Below, one piece after another: positions 51,492-62,067 of a stretch of 64,000 nucleotides of DNA. Each line of letters starts with the position of its first letter. Within the stretch, counting starts at the first letter, position 1. Position numbers and translations under genes: made by a program. Below the pieces are notes generated by a model, which was not told the DNA's origin, searched no databases, and worked only from the letters and a program-made list of their open reading frames with translations. The stretch comes from an uncultured Vibrio sp. (GTDB lineage Bacteria; Pseudomonadota; Gammaproteobacteria; Enterobacterales; Vibrionaceae), in contig NZ_CANLBV010000011.1 in NCBI RefSeq assembly GCF_947488985.1, forward strand, positions 1 to 64,000, in the 5' to 3' direction.

Positions 51492-52628
51492 ATGCAATTA
51501 CCGAGTTTTCTTGAGGTCTATAAGGGCCTAATTTCCACCGACTCTATCAGCTCAACCGACCCTAGCTGGGATCATGGCAACGAGAAAGTGATCGAAAAGA
51601 TGGTTCAATGGTTTAAAGACTTAGGCTTTAGCGTTGAAGTCGTGGAAGTCGAACCTGGCAAGCACAATATGATCGCGAAGATGGGGACAGGTGAAGGTGG
51701 TTTGTTACTCGCAGGGCATAGCGACACCGTGCCCTTTGATGAAGGACGTTGGAACTTCGACCCTCATGCACTGACAGAGCACAATAATCGCTTCTACGGC
51801 TTGGGAACGGCCGATATGAAAGGTTTTTTCGCGTTCGTTTATGAAGCGGCCAAAAAAATGGATTGGAGCAAGCAGACTAAGCCGCTTTATGTTCTAGCAA
51901 CCTGCGACGAAGAGACCACCATGCTAGGTGCACGCCACTTCACTGAGAATGCACCATTTAAACCGGATTACTGCATCATAGGTGAGCCGACCAGCCTAGT
52001 GCCGGTTCGTGGTCATAAAGGTCACGTGGCTAACGCGGTGCGCGTCACGGGTAAATCCGGTCACTCTTCAGATCCTGCATTAGGCGTTAATGCCATCGAG
52101 ATCATGCATGAAGTGCTGTTTGCCCTCATGCAACTGCGTGACAAGCTCATCAAAGAATACCATCACCCGGGGTTTGCGATTCCAAGCCCAACCCTAAACT
52201 TGGGACATATCCACGGTGGCGACAGCGCCAACCGTATCTGTGGCTGTTGTGAACTGCACTATGACGTGCGTCCTTTGCCGGGTATAAGCTTAGATGGCTT
52301 GGACAACATGCTGCGTAGTGCACTCAAAGAAGTCGAAGCAAAATGGCCGGGCAGAATTGAAATCACACCGCTACACGAGCCTATTCCGGGCTACGAGTGT
52401 CAACACGACCATCCATTTATTGGAGGCATGGAATCGGTATGTGAGACCGAGTCACAAACCGTGAACTACTGTACTGAAGCTCCATTCCTTCAAGAACTGT
52501 GTCCAACCTTGGTGCTGGGTCCGGGCTCAATCGACCAAGCCCACCAACCGGATGAGTTCTTAAGCTTCGATTTCATTAACCCAACGATTAATGTACTGAG
52601 TAAATCAATCCATAAATATTGTTTTTAG
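51492..52628 (+). CDS. argE: Acetylornithine deacetylase
   Basis: M20 metallopeptidase that frees ornithine in the linear arginine pathway. The ATG at 51492 ([14 protein letters not shown]) gives 378 residues (E. coli 383); an in-frame ATG 78 nt earlier sits in the operator and is rejected. Metal ligands: H in [10 protein letters not shown] (about 77), D in GTADMKGFF (about 109), and the Glu pair in CDEETT (about 142). Divergent from argCBG. Confidence 0.95.
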   Translation: MQLPSFLEVYKGLISTDSISSTDPSWDHGNEKVIEKMVQWFKDLGFSVEVVEVEPGKHNMIAKMGTGEGGLLLAGHSDTVPFDEGRWNFDPHALTEHNNRFYGLGTADMKGFFAFVYEAAKKMDWSKQTKPLYVLATCDEETTMLGARHFTENAPFKPDYCIIGEPTSLVPVRGHKGHVANAVRVTGKSGHSSDPALGVNAIEIMHEVLFALMQLRDKLIKEYHHPGFAIPSPTLNLGHIHGGDSANRICGCCELHYDVRPLPGISLDGLDNMLRSALKEVEAKWPGRIEITPLHEPIPGYECQHDHPFIGGMESVCETESQTVNYCTEAPFLQELCPTLVLGPGSIDQAHQPDEFLSFDFINPTINVLSKSIHKYCF

Positions 52629-52658
52629 TTCACGTTTACTGACTTAAAACTACATATT

Positions 52659-52683
52659 AAGCCACCCGACAAGGTGGCTTTTA
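52659..52683 (+). terminator. argE terminator
   Basis: AAGCCACC / GGTGGCTT stem with a 6-nt loop and TTTTAT tail, 30 nt after the stop. Confidence 0.88.
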
Positions 52684-52885
52684 TCCGGCAATCCCTGATA
52701 TAGCCTGTATTTTGTAATTAAATTTCACCTCACCCAATAGCATTGGGAAATTCACTTATCCTGTGTTTCACAAAACTAATAATGACAAAGTTAGAATGCT
52801 TTATTTGACTAGATACAGCAGTTTTCGCTAGATTGTGTACCTAACAAGGAACAATGGATGTAATTTTTTACGAGGCAGGATGACA

Positions 52886-55516
52886 ATGAACGAGAAATAC
52901 GCCGCTCTCAAGAGTAACGTAAGCATGCTGGGACGCTTGCTGGGTAACACAATCCAAGATGCACATGGTGACGTTATCTTAGAGAAAGTGGAAACGATCC
53001 GTAAACTTTCCAAATCCGCCCGTGCAGGCAACAAGGCTGATCGTGATAGCTTAGTTGAAGAGATCAAAAACCTGCCAAACGAACAACTTACTCCTGTTGC
53101 TCGTGCATTTAACCAATTTCTTAACCTCACTAACATGGCAGAGCAATACCACACCATCTCTCGCCACTGTGAGGAGCATGTTTGCGAACCTGACGTGCTG
53201 CAATCTCTATTTTCTAAATTAAACCAGAATGACATCAGCAAGCTAGATGCGGCTCAGGCCGTTCGCGACCTGAACATTGAGCTCGTTCTGACAGCACACC
53301 CAACAGAAATCACTCGTCGCACCATGATCAACAAACTGGTTAAGATCAACGAGTGCCTGTCTAAATTAGAATTAAGCGACCTATCACACAAAGAGCGCGT
53401 CAAAACAGAACGTCGCCTAGAGCAGCTGATCGCCCAAGGTTGGCACTCAGATGTGATTCGCCAGCAGCGCCCAACTCCGCTTGATGAAGCGAAATGGGGC
53501 TTTGCTGTGGTAGAGAACTCACTATGGGAAGCCGTGCCAGATTTCCTGCGTGAAATGGATGACCGTCTTAAAGGCTACCTTGGTGAAGGCCTGCCGATTG
53601 ATGCTCGCCCGGTACACTTCTCATCTTGGATGGGGGGTGATCGCGATGGTAACCCATTCGTCACTCACACGATCACTAAAGAAGTGATGCGCTTATCCCG
53701 CTGGAAAGCGGCGGATCTTTACCTCGGTGACGTGAATGAGCTGATCACCGAACTATCGATGACCAAGTGTAATGATGCCGTTCGCGAACTTGCAGGTGAT
53801 GAGCACGAAGCCTATCGTGCGATCCTAAAGAACCTACGCACGCTGCTCAATAACACTCTCGAAGTGCTGGATGCGAAGCTACATTACGCAGAAGTGCCAA
53901 AGAAAGAGACCCTGCAGAACATCGACCAACTTTGGACACCGCTTTACGCGTGTTACCAATCGCTGCACGAATGTGGCATGGGCGTGATCGCAGATGGCTC
54001 GCTACTTGATACCCTGCGCCGTCTCAAAGCATTCGGTGTGCATTTGGTCCGCCTCGATATTCGTCAAGAAAGCACTCGTCACTCCGATGTATTGTCAGAA
54101 TTGACTCGCTACCTCGGCATTGGTGATTACGACCAGTGGAGCGAACAAGACAAGATCGCTTTCTTAACCAATGAATTAAGCTCAAAACGCCCACTACTTC
54201 CTCGTGATTGGCAGCCATCTGAACAGGTTAAAGAGGTTTTGGACACCTGTAGGGTCATTGCTGATCAACCTCGCGAAGCCTTCGGTGCTTACGTGATTTC
54301 AATGGCTCGTACTGCATCGGATGTACTGGCGGTTCACTTGCTGCTGCAAGAGTGTGGTTGCCCATACCGCATGGACGTGTGTCCATTGTTCGAAACGCTG
54401 GACGACTTGAACAACTCAGAAGCAGTCATGAAGCAGCTAATGAGCATCGATTTGTACCGTGGCTTTATCCAGAACCATCAAATGGTGATGATCGGCTACT
54501 CTGACTCGGCCAAAGATGCTGGCGTAATGTCTGCAGGTTGGGCTCAGTATGACGCAATGGACAAGCTGGTTAAGGTCTGTGAAGGAGAAGGCATTGAGCT
54601 GACTCTATTCCACGGTCGCGGCGGTACGGTTGGTCGTGGTGGTGCTCCGGCACACGCGGCACTGCTTTCTCAGCCACCGAAGAGCTTGAAGGGCGGCCTA
54701 CGTGTAACCGAACAAGGCGAAATGATCCGCTTTAAGCTTGGCCTACCAGATGTTGCCGTAAACAGCTTCAATCTCTACGCAAGTGCGATCCTAGAAGCGA
54801 ACCTTCTGCCGCCACCAGAGCCAAAGCAAGAGTGGCGCGATCTCATGGAAGTGCTATCGCAAGTCTCTTGTGAAGCTTATCGCAACGTGGTTCGTGGTGA
54901 AGAGAAGTTTGTTCCTTACTTCCGTCAGGCGACGCCAGAACTGGAGTTAGGTAAACTGCCACTCGGCTCTCGCCCTGCTAAACGTAACCCAAATGGTGGT
55001 GTAGAAAGCCTGCGTGCGATCCCATGGATCTTCTCTTGGAGCCAAAACCGCTTGGTGCTTCCAGCATGGTTAGGTGCAGGTGAAGCAATTCAGTACTCCA
55101 TCGATCAAGGTCATCAACCACTGCTTGAAGAGATGTGTCGCGAGTGGCCATTCTTCTCAACGCGTTTGGGTATGTTGGAAATGGTGTACTCAAAGTGCAA
55201 CATGGAGATTGCCAAGTACTACGATCAACGTCTGGTTGACGAAGAACTATTACCTTTGGGTGAGTTACTGCGTGAGCAGCTGCAAAAAGATATTAAAGCG
55301 GTGCTGAATGTCGAAAACAACGAGAACTTGATGCAAAGCGACCCTTGGGGGCTAGAATCTATTCGTCTTCGCAACATCTACGTTGAGCCACTAAACATGC
55401 TTCAAGCGGAGCTGCTTTACCGTACTCGTAAGTGTGAAACACCACCAGCAGAGCTCGAAGAAGCGCTAATGGTGACGATTGCAGGCATTGCGGCAGGCAT
55501 GCGAAACACTGGTTAA
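52886..55516 (+). CDS. ppc: Phosphoenolpyruvate carboxylase
   Basis: Anaplerotic enzyme forming oxaloacetate. The ATG at 52886 ([16 protein letters not shown]) is chosen; an ATG two codons earlier is equally placed by the GAGG ribosome-binding site. 876 residues (E. coli 883). Catalytic motifs [12 protein letters not shown] (about 132-143), [11 protein letters not shown] (about 538-548), [12 protein letters not shown] (about 571-582) and the C-terminal RNTG allosteric end are intact. It lies between argE and aphA and has its own terminator. Confidence 0.96.
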   Translation: MNEKYAALKSNVSMLGRLLGNTIQDAHGDVILEKVETIRKLSKSARAGNKADRDSLVEEIKNLPNEQLTPVARAFNQFLNLTNMAEQYHTISRHCEEHVCEPDVLQSLFSKLNQNDISKLDAAQAVRDLNIELVLTAHPTEITRRTMINKLVKINECLSKLELSDLSHKERVKTERRLEQLIAQGWHSDVIRQQRPTPLDEAKWGFAVVENSLWEAVPDFLREMDDRLKGYLGEGLPIDARPVHFSSWMGGDRDGNPFVTHTITKEVMRLSRWKAADLYLGDVNELITELSMTKCNDAVRELAGDEHEAYRAILKNLRTLLNNTLEVLDAKLHYAEVPKKETLQNIDQLWTPLYACYQSLHECGMGVIADGSLLDTLRRLKAFGVHLVRLDIRQESTRHSDVLSELTRYLGIGDYDQWSEQDKIAFLTNELSSKRPLLPRDWQPSEQVKEVLDTCRVIADQPREAFGAYVISMARTASDVLAVHLLLQECGCPYRMDVCPLFETLDDLNNSEAVMKQLMSIDLYRGFIQNHQMVMIGYSDSAKDAGVMSAGWAQYDAMDKLVKVCEGEGIELTLFHGRGGTVGRGGAPAHAALLSQPPKSLKGGLRVTEQGEMIRFKLGLPDVAVNSFNLYASAILEANLLPPPEPKQEWRDLMEVLSQVSCEAYRNVVRGEEKFVPYFRQATPELELGKLPLGSRPAKRNPNGGVESLRAIPWIFSWSQNRLVLPAWLGAGEAIQYSIDQGHQPLLEEMCREWPFFSTRLGMLEMVYSKCNMEIAKYYDQRLVDEELLPLGELLREQLQKDIKAVLNVENNENLMQSDPWGLESIRLRNIYVEPLNMLQAELLYRTRKCETPPAELEEALMVTIAGIAAGMRNTG

Positions 55517-55543
55517 CGAGCAGATTGCACTACAATAACAATG

Positions 55544-55569
55544 AAAGGCCGCCTAGTGCGGTCTTTTTG
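55544..55569 (+). terminator. ppc terminator
   Basis: AAAGGCCGC / GCGGTCTTT with one G-U pair, 5-nt loop, and TTTTT tail, 28 nt after the ppc stop. Confidence 0.85.
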
Positions 55570-55865
55570 TTTTATAAAATGACCAATATTGAGTTTTTTA
55601 TCATTTTTTTGAGTTATTCCGCCCATGTATTCTACTTTATGCTTATTATTTAGATATACTACTGCCCCGCTGCGGAAACCATACAAAAAAAATAATCTGC
55701 AGCGACTTAACCACTAAGCGAGTCAAGCTAGGTGATAAACGGCTTAATTAGGTGACATAATCAACTGTTTAGTTGGTGTACTTAGACAGAATCAATAGAA
55801 CGTGCCATTAGAAGCACACTTGTTGTTTAAGTATTTATTTATTGTTTACCATTTGGATTTTAGAC
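55570..55865 (+). promoter_or_regulatory. aphA promoter and leader with Qrr-complementary sites
   Basis: The 296-bp gap before aphA has no ORF. GCTAGGTGA (55727-55735) is the exact complement of nine bases in the conserved Qrr sRNA core TCACCTAGC. TAGGTGAC (55749-55756) is a second 8-base match to the same core, and AGTTGG (55771-55776) complements the adjoining CCAACT. Qrr activation of aphA translation is established in V. harveyi and V. cholerae; that these are the pairing bases is inference from recalled Qrr sequence. Confidence 0.6.
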
Positions 55866-56405
55866 ATGTCATTACCACACGTAATTCTAACCGTTTTAAG
55901 TACACGCGATGCTACCGGTTACGATATAACAAAAGAATTCTCTGCAAGCATTGGGTACTTCTGGAAAGCTAGCCACCAACAAGTTTACCGCGAGCTAAAT
56001 AAAATGGCTCAGAACGATCAAGTCACTTGCGTACTCGAACCTCAAGAAGGCAAGCCGGACCGTAAAGTTTACTCGATCACCGATGCTGGACGCAGTGCAC
56101 TAGGCGCATGGTTTGAACAGCCGACGGCTCACCCAACGGTTCGTGATGAGTTTTCAGCTAAACTCATGGCTTGTGCGATACAGCCTTCTGACGCGTTCCA
56201 CGCACAACTTGCTGAACTGGTAGAAGAGTCTCGCAAGCTGGTTTCTCATTACAAAGAAATCGAAGCCGCTTACTACGCAACGCCATCAACACTCGACAAG
56301 CAAGCTCGTCTTGAGCGTCTAACACTTCGCCGTAACCTGCTGATCCGTGAAGCATGGATTATATGGGCTGAAGAAGTACTGCTTGAACTGGACGCAATCG
56401 CTTAA
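55866..56405 (+). CDS. aphA: PadR-family quorum-sensing regulator AphA
   Basis: The ATG at 55866 (MSLPHVILTVLSTRDATGYDI, in part) gives 179 residues, the length of V. cholerae AphA, with near-identical sequence by recall throughout (LEPQEGKPDRKVYSITDAG at about 59-77; HPTVRDEFSAKLMAC at about 93-107). N-terminal winged-helix domain (1-85) and C-terminal antiparallel coiled-coil dimerisation domain (120-179). It is the low-cell-density master regulator of biofilm and virulence genes, opposing HapR/LuxR. An ATG 24 nt upstream is rejected. The repeat tract begins at its stop codon. Confidence 0.95.
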   Translation: MSLPHVILTVLSTRDATGYDITKEFSASIGYFWKASHQQVYRELNKMAQNDQVTCVLEPQEGKPDRKVYSITDAGRSALGAWFEQPTAHPTVRDEFSAKLMACAIQPSDAFHAQLAELVEESRKLVSHYKEIEAAYYATPSTLDKQARLERLTLRRNLLIREAWIIWAEEVLLELDAIA

Positions 56406-56460
56406 GCTAGAAGCTAGAAGCTAGAAGCTAGAAGCTAGAAGCTAGAAGCTAGAAGCTAGA
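56405..56460. repeat. Tandem heptamer array, 8 x AGCTAGA
   Basis: Eight perfect copies of the 7-mer AGCTAGA; the first base is the last base of the aphA stop codon. The copies are identical and uninterrupted. CTAG-AAG-CTAG within it is self-complementary, so small hairpins are possible in the mRNA. It ends six bases before the aphA terminator begins. Not coding. Slippage would change length by 7 bp. Confidence 0.97.
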
Positions 56461-56465
56461 TAAGT

Positions 56466-56499
56466 AAAAGGCTTGAACTCTTAGAGTCCAAGCCTTTTT
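56466..56499 (+). terminator. aphA terminator
   Basis: AAAAGGCTTG-x-ACTC pairs with GAGT-x-CAAGCCTTTTT around a short loop. T5 tail. Works in both directions between aphA and metF. Confidence 0.93.
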
Positions 56500-56555
56500 A
56501 GTATCTTTAGGATTTGATATTTACCGCTAGCGAAAAGTGGCTACTCACATAGAAA

Positions 56556-57529
<974 letters not shown>

Positions 57530-57647
57530 ACAGAATGTATTGAATATGATTTAATGTCAACAGCTTGATTATGAATTATATTCAAGTTGATCGTGAGTAA
57601 AGTTCAAGTCGCTAGAATGGTCGATAAGCTAAGCGGGGGGGAGGGAA

Positions 57648-57680
57648 AATGGCTGAAAGGCAGGTTGTGCTTTCAGCCTT
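57648..57680 (-). terminator. metL terminator
   Basis: Perfect 9-bp stem GGCTGAAAG / CTTTCAGCC with a 10-nt loop and ATTTTC on the minus strand, about 46 nt beyond the metL stop. The surrounding 270-bp gap also holds the metF promoter and Met boxes. Confidence 0.75.
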
Positions 57681-57725
57681 ATTTACGTTAGTGGATCGTA
57701 AGCTAATGCTAATATTAATGACGCG

Positions 57726-60137
57726 TTAAAACAGGCTCGACATTCTGTTCAAATCCGATTGAATGGCACCCGCCGTCACTTCGCGCCCAGCTCCAGGGCC
57801 TCGAATGACCAATGGGTTGTCTTTATACCACTTACTCTCAATGGCAAAAATGTTATCACAAGGCAGTAAGTTAGCTAACGCATGCTCTTTCGATAGCGCC
57901 TCGATACCGACGGTTGCTTTGCCATTTTTCTCTAAACGCGCAACATAACGCAGCACTTTTTGCTGAGACTGCGCCTTTTCCAAACGCTCGGCTAATTCTT
58001 CACTCAGCAGCGACGCTTTATCAAAAAAGTCATCGACCGAGAGGTCAAGCAGAGACTCTGGGACAAGCGATTCCACTTTTACGTTTTCAGGTTCAATATC
58101 TAAACCCGACTCACGCGCCAGAATCACTAACTTACGCATCACGTCTGAACCGTCAAGATCAGCTCGTGGGTCGGGCTCTGTCAGACCTTGTTGCCACGCG
58201 AGATCAACCAACTCACTGAACGGAACAGTGCCATCAAACTGCTGAAACAGCCAAGATAGCGTGCCTGAAAAGATCCCCGACAGCGCAGTGATATCATCGC
58301 CGCTTTCACGTAGGTCACGTACCGTATGGTTGATGGGTAAGCCTGCACCAACGGTTGCGTTGTACAACCAATGACGGCTGATCTTCGCGAAAGCATCCTG
58401 TACTTGATGGTAATACTCACTGGATGCTGAACCGGCCACTTTATTCGCTGAGATCAGATGAATGCCTTGCTGGGCGATCTGCAGGTATTTATCAGCAAGG
58501 GCTGGGCTCGCAGTCACATCGAGTACCACGGCTTCATCATACCCCTGAATAGAGCCTAAACGCTCTAACCAGTCGTTTCCATTGTTGGCTATCGCTTCAT
58601 CATCAAAATGCTTAGTCACCGACGTCGCAGCAATGCCTTGCTCGTCGAACCAATAGGTTTGACTATCAACCACCGCTACCAATTCAAAGTTCATTCCACG
58701 GCGCTTTTCAAGCTCCGCTTTTTGCTCAGCAAACAAACGCAACCAGCTTGAACCAATGTTGCCCTTGCCGCATAAGGCAATCGCCACACGCTTCTGTGCT
58801 TGAAATAGCTGAGAGTGAATGCCTTTCACTAATTCTGAGGTTTCACTCTTACGAATCACCGCCACTAAGCTTAAGCCTGAATTCGCTTCTGAGATAAACT
58901 CAACTGGCAAGCTCTTGAGCTGTTGGTAAAAGCCATAACAATGATTCGGATTCTTGGTGACACCCGCCCCCACTGCGGCAACCAAAGAGAAACCTTCTTT
59001 AAGCTTAATCTCAGCTTCAATCGCATGATCTTGCAGGTACCCAAGAGCACCACTCGCGATCTCTTCCGTGTAGGCAAGGCGCAAACAGTGTTGATCCGCT
59101 TCAGGCTCATAGGCCAGCGGCTCTAATTGTGCACGCTTAAGCCCTTCAAGGACCTCGCTCTCTAGACGGTCAAAATCATGGCCGTGACCAAAGGTCAGTT
59201 GCACGATAAGCACCTCATCCAGAGAGGTAATGATTTTTGCACCGCGCCCCGATGCCAATACGCGCTCTATCTGTGTCGAGCCCGCCTCGGGCTGATAGCT
59301 GCAACGCAAGCTCAAATCCATTGCACTTTGAGCGACAGGCTGCAGTGTTCGGCTATGCAGCACAGGAGCTGCTAAACGCGCTAGCTCACTGGCTTCATCA
59401 AGGCGCAGTAGAGGCAATAAGCATGCATCTGAAACCAAACGAGGGTCGGCGCTGTAAACGCCCGCCACGTCACTCCAAATCGTCACACGTTCAACCTCGG
59501 CCAAAGCGCCAATCACAGTGGCCGAGTAATCCGAGCCGTTACGACCGAGCAATACAGTTTCACCCGCACAGTTTTGAGCCATAAAGCCAGTAATCACCAC
59601 ACGGCAATTCGCATGCTGCGCCAGAGCTTCTTTGATCAGTGGGTAAGAACGTGCGCGGTCGACTTCAGGCTGAGCACCCACTTCAGCACGTAAAAAGGCA
59701 CGCGCATCTTGAGCAACAGCTTGTAAATCATGCTGGCACAACAGAGCAGCTAACAAGCGTGAAGACCAAACCTCGCCGTGCCCCAATACTTGTGCTTTTT
59801 GCGCTTCGCTCAAGGGCGCGGTTCGCTCGCCCAAAGCGGTAAATTCTTGTTGAATGGTGGCCGTTAGTTGCTCAGCGACTTCACCGTCAAGCAATGCCTC
59901 AATCAGTTCGAGTTGGAACTGACGGAGTGTTTGCAGGCACTCATGGGCAATACGACCATCTTTATCGAGCGCTTCCACAAACTCAATCAAGCGGTTAGTG
60001 GTTTTGCCTGCCGCCGACACTACGACCAAGTCGGTTGCCGACGAGTACTCCCTAAGAATGTTGACCACTCGCTGGTAACACTCAGGATTCGCTAAGCTGC
60101 TGCCACCAAATTTATGTAGCTGGCGAAAGGCTGCCAT
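57726..60137 (-). CDS. metL: Bifunctional aspartokinase II / homoserine dehydrogenase II
   Basis: 803 residues (E. coli 810). Aspartokinase (about 1-290; HKFGGSSLANPECY), ACT-like middle region (about 300-450), and homoserine dehydrogenase (about 460-803; ALCGKGNIGSSWL NAD loop, VGAGLPINHTVRDL catalytic stretch). It supplies homoserine for methionine. Its ATG shares one base with the metB stop (TAATG), so it is co-transcribed and coupled. MetL lacks known feedback by amino acids. Confidence 0.96.
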   Translation of the reverse strand: MAAFRQLHKFGGSSLANPECYQRVVNILREYSSATDLVVVSAAGKTTNRLIEFVEALDKDGRIAHECLQTLRQFQLELIEALLDGEVAEQLTATIQQEFTALGERTAPLSEAQKAQVLGHGEVWSSRLLAALLCQHDLQAVAQDARAFLRAEVGAQPEVDRARSYPLIKEALAQHANCRVVITGFMAQNCAGETVLLGRNGSDYSATVIGALAEVERVTIWSDVAGVYSADPRLVSDACLLPLLRLDEASELARLAAPVLHSRTLQPVAQSAMDLSLRCSYQPEAGSTQIERVLASGRGAKIITSLDEVLIVQLTFGHGHDFDRLESEVLEGLKRAQLEPLAYEPEADQHCLRLAYTEEIASGALGYLQDHAIEAEIKLKEGFSLVAAVGAGVTKNPNHCYGFYQQLKSLPVEFISEANSGLSLVAVIRKSETSELVKGIHSQLFQAQKRVAIALCGKGNIGSSWLRLFAEQKAELEKRRGMNFELVAVVDSQTYWFDEQGIAATSVTKHFDDEAIANNGNDWLERLGSIQGYDEAVVLDVTASPALADKYLQIAQQGIHLISANKVAGSASSEYYHQVQDAFAKISRHWLYNATVGAGLPINHTVRDLRESGDDITALSGIFSGTLSWLFQQFDGTVPFSELVDLAWQQGLTEPDPRADLDGSDVMRKLVILARESGLDIEPENVKVESLVPESLLDLSVDDFFDKASLLSEELAERLEKAQSQQKVLRYVARLEKNGKATVGIEALSKEHALANLLPCDNIFAIESKWYKDNPLVIRGPGAGREVTAGAIQSDLNRMSSLF

Positions 60138-61321
60138 TATGCCCCCTCCCCATTCGCGATAAAGCGTTGGGTTTTTGTAAAGGCTTGCTTGAGGTCGTCA
60201 ATCAGATCATCAGTATCTTCAAGGCCAACCGAAAGACGCAGCAGTTGCTGTGAAACGCCTGCTTCCGCCAACGCTTCTTCACCCATTGCGCGGTGAGTCA
60301 TCGATGCAGGGTGACAAATTAGACTTTCAACACCGCCCAATGATTCTGCTAGCGAAAACAGTGCTAACTCGCCAACAAAGTATTTCAGCGCTTCGAATGA
60401 GCCAGCAAATTCAAAGCTCAACATTGAGCCAAAGCCTGATTGCTGCTGCTTCGCAATCTCGTGACCTGGGTGTTCAGGTAGGCTCGGATGGTAAATAATA
60501 CTCACCAGCTCTTGCTGTTGCAGAGCCGTCAAAATTTCACGAGAGCTCTCTTCATGAACACGCATCCGTGCACCTAAGGTACGAATGCCACGTAGCGTCA
60601 TATAGCTATCAAACGGTGTGCCGGTTGCACCAATGCAGTTGCCCCACCACGCGAGTTCTTCAGCGTGCTGCTCTGTCTTAGTAACCACAACCCCACCAAT
60701 CACATCTGAGTGACCGTTGATATACTTAGTGGTTGAGTGGATCACAAAATCGGCCCCCAGTTCTAAAGGCTTTTGAAATATCGGAGTTAAAAATGTGTTG
60801 TCGACAGCAACCAGAGCACCGACCTCTTTTGCTTTACGACAAGTTTCGGCAATATCAACCACTCGCACCAGTGGATTCGATGGGGTTTCGATTAAGATCA
60901 ACTTTGGCTTAAGCGCGATCGCCGCATCCAAAGCCGATTGATCCGATTGATCAACAAACAGAACTTTGAAGTCACCTTTTTGCGAGCGCGTATTAAACAG
61001 ACGGTAAGTGCCGCCGTAGCAATCATGCGGGGCAATAACAAGATCATCGCCGCCTAAGAAAGCGGAAGCCCATAAGTTAAGCGCCGAAGTGCCACAGTTG
61101 GTGACCACTGCGCCTTTGCCCGATTCAAGCTCAAACAGTGCGGTTTCTAATAAACCACGGTTTGGGTTACCAGAGCGGGTGTAGTCGTACTTTGGCACTT
61201 CACCAAAAGCGGGAAACCCATAGTTAGTCGAAAGGTAAATGGGTGGCACAACGGCATGATGTTGCGTGTCTGACTCGATACCAGTACGTACGGCGATGGT
61301 TGCTGGCTTCCGGCTGCTCAT
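60137..61321 (-). CDS. metB: Cystathionine gamma-synthase
   Basis: PLP enzyme joining succinylhomoserine and cysteine. The ATG at 61321 (MSSRKPATIAVRTGIES) has AGGA 8 nt upstream; it is preferred over an ATG 51 nt earlier. 394 residues. PLP lysine in HSTTKYINGHSDVIGG (about 206). The first gene of metBL, facing metJ across the operator. Cystathionine beta-lyase is a homologue; the metJ-metB-metL context favours MetB. Confidence 0.93.
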   Translation of the reverse strand: MSSRKPATIAVRTGIESDTQHHAVVPPIYLSTNYGFPAFGEVPKYDYTRSGNPNRGLLETALFELESGKGAVVTNCGTSALNLWASAFLGGDDLVIAPHDCYGGTYRLFNTRSQKGDFKVLFVDQSDQSALDAAIALKPKLILIETPSNPLVRVVDIAETCRKAKEVGALVAVDNTFLTPIFQKPLELGADFVIHSTTKYINGHSDVIGGVVVTKTEQHAEELAWWGNCIGATGTPFDSYMTLRGIRTLGARMRVHEESSREILTALQQQELVSIIYHPSLPEHPGHEIAKQQQSGFGSMLSFEFAGSFEALKYFVGELALFSLAESLGGVESLICHPASMTHRAMGEEALAEAGVSQQLLRLSVGLEDTDDLIDDLKQAFTKTQRFIANGEGA

Positions 61322-61421
61322 AGGTGCTTCCTTACAAATTTTCGTCTGAGAATCACAGCGACTTGTTGGCATTCTGTGGCTGTGTTAGATATATGTTATT
61401 CACTTTACTTTCATAAACGTG

Positions 61422-61453
61422 AGCCGTCAACACTTCTAGACGTCCATATGTCT
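61422..61453. promoter_or_regulatory. Array of four adjoining Met boxes
   Basis: Four 8-bp units run without gaps: AGCCGTCA (6/8), ACACTTCT (6/8), AGACGTCC (7/8) and ATATGTCT (6/8) against consensus AGACGTCT. It lies in the 206-bp metB-metJ divergent gap. It should let MetJ-SAM repress both metBL and metJ itself. Confidence 0.87.
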
Positions 61454-61527
61454 TTGCTTATGGCAGTAAATCCCGCTAAAATCCCTCTATACATTTATTT
61501 TGACAATTAAAGTGATGAAGGTACGCA

Positions 61528-61854
61528 ATGGCCGACTGGAATGGTGAATACATAAGCCCATATGCTGAGCATGGAAAGAAAAGCGAACAAGTAAAAAAGA
61601 TTACAGTTTCTATCCCTCTAAAGGTATTAAAGGTCCTTACTGACGAGCGTACTCGCCGCCAGATCAATAACCTACGCCATGCAACAAACAGTGAGCTACT
61701 GTGCGAAGCCTTTCTACATGCGTACACCGGTCAACCACTGCCAACAGATGAAGACCTTCGTAAAGATCGCCCCGACGATATTCCTGCTGAAGTGAAAAAG
61801 CTGATGACAGAGATGGGCATCGAATTCGAAGCGTTTGACGAAGAACATCAATAA
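61528..61854 (+). CDS. metJ: Methionine repressor MetJ
   Basis: 108-residue ribbon-helix-helix repressor (E. coli 105) using SAM as co-repressor. The DNA-reading strand KKITVSIPL (about 23-31) and [20 protein letters not shown] (about 43-62) are nearly identical to E. coli by recall; the end ([10 protein letters not shown]) is divergent. AAGGTACGCA ribosome-binding site. Divergent from metB with Met boxes between. Confidence 0.96.
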   Translation: MADWNGEYISPYAEHGKKSEQVKKITVSIPLKVLKVLTDERTRRQINNLRHATNSELLCEAFLHAYTGQPLPTDEDLRKDRPDDIPAEVKKLMTEMGIEFEAFDEEHQ

Positions 61855-61948
61855 TTCAGCCATAGCCTTCAGTATTGATTCGCTACCACTGACTCTTTTT
61901 TCACGTCACCCACTCGGTTGTCTGTGAGTATGTTGTCACTGTTCGACT

Positions 61949-61978
61949 AAAAAACCGACTTCATGAGTCGGTTTTTTT
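61949..61978. terminator. Terminator between convergent metJ and malic enzyme genes
   Basis: AAAAAACCGACT / AGTCGGTTTTTTT with a 5-nt loop. Confidence 0.92.
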
Positions 61979-62067
61979 ATTATTATTTTCATCTCAATAA
62001 CGAAACGACGCTATCAGACGACTATGTCATCCAGTATGTATACCATACATCTCTGTACCATACATCC

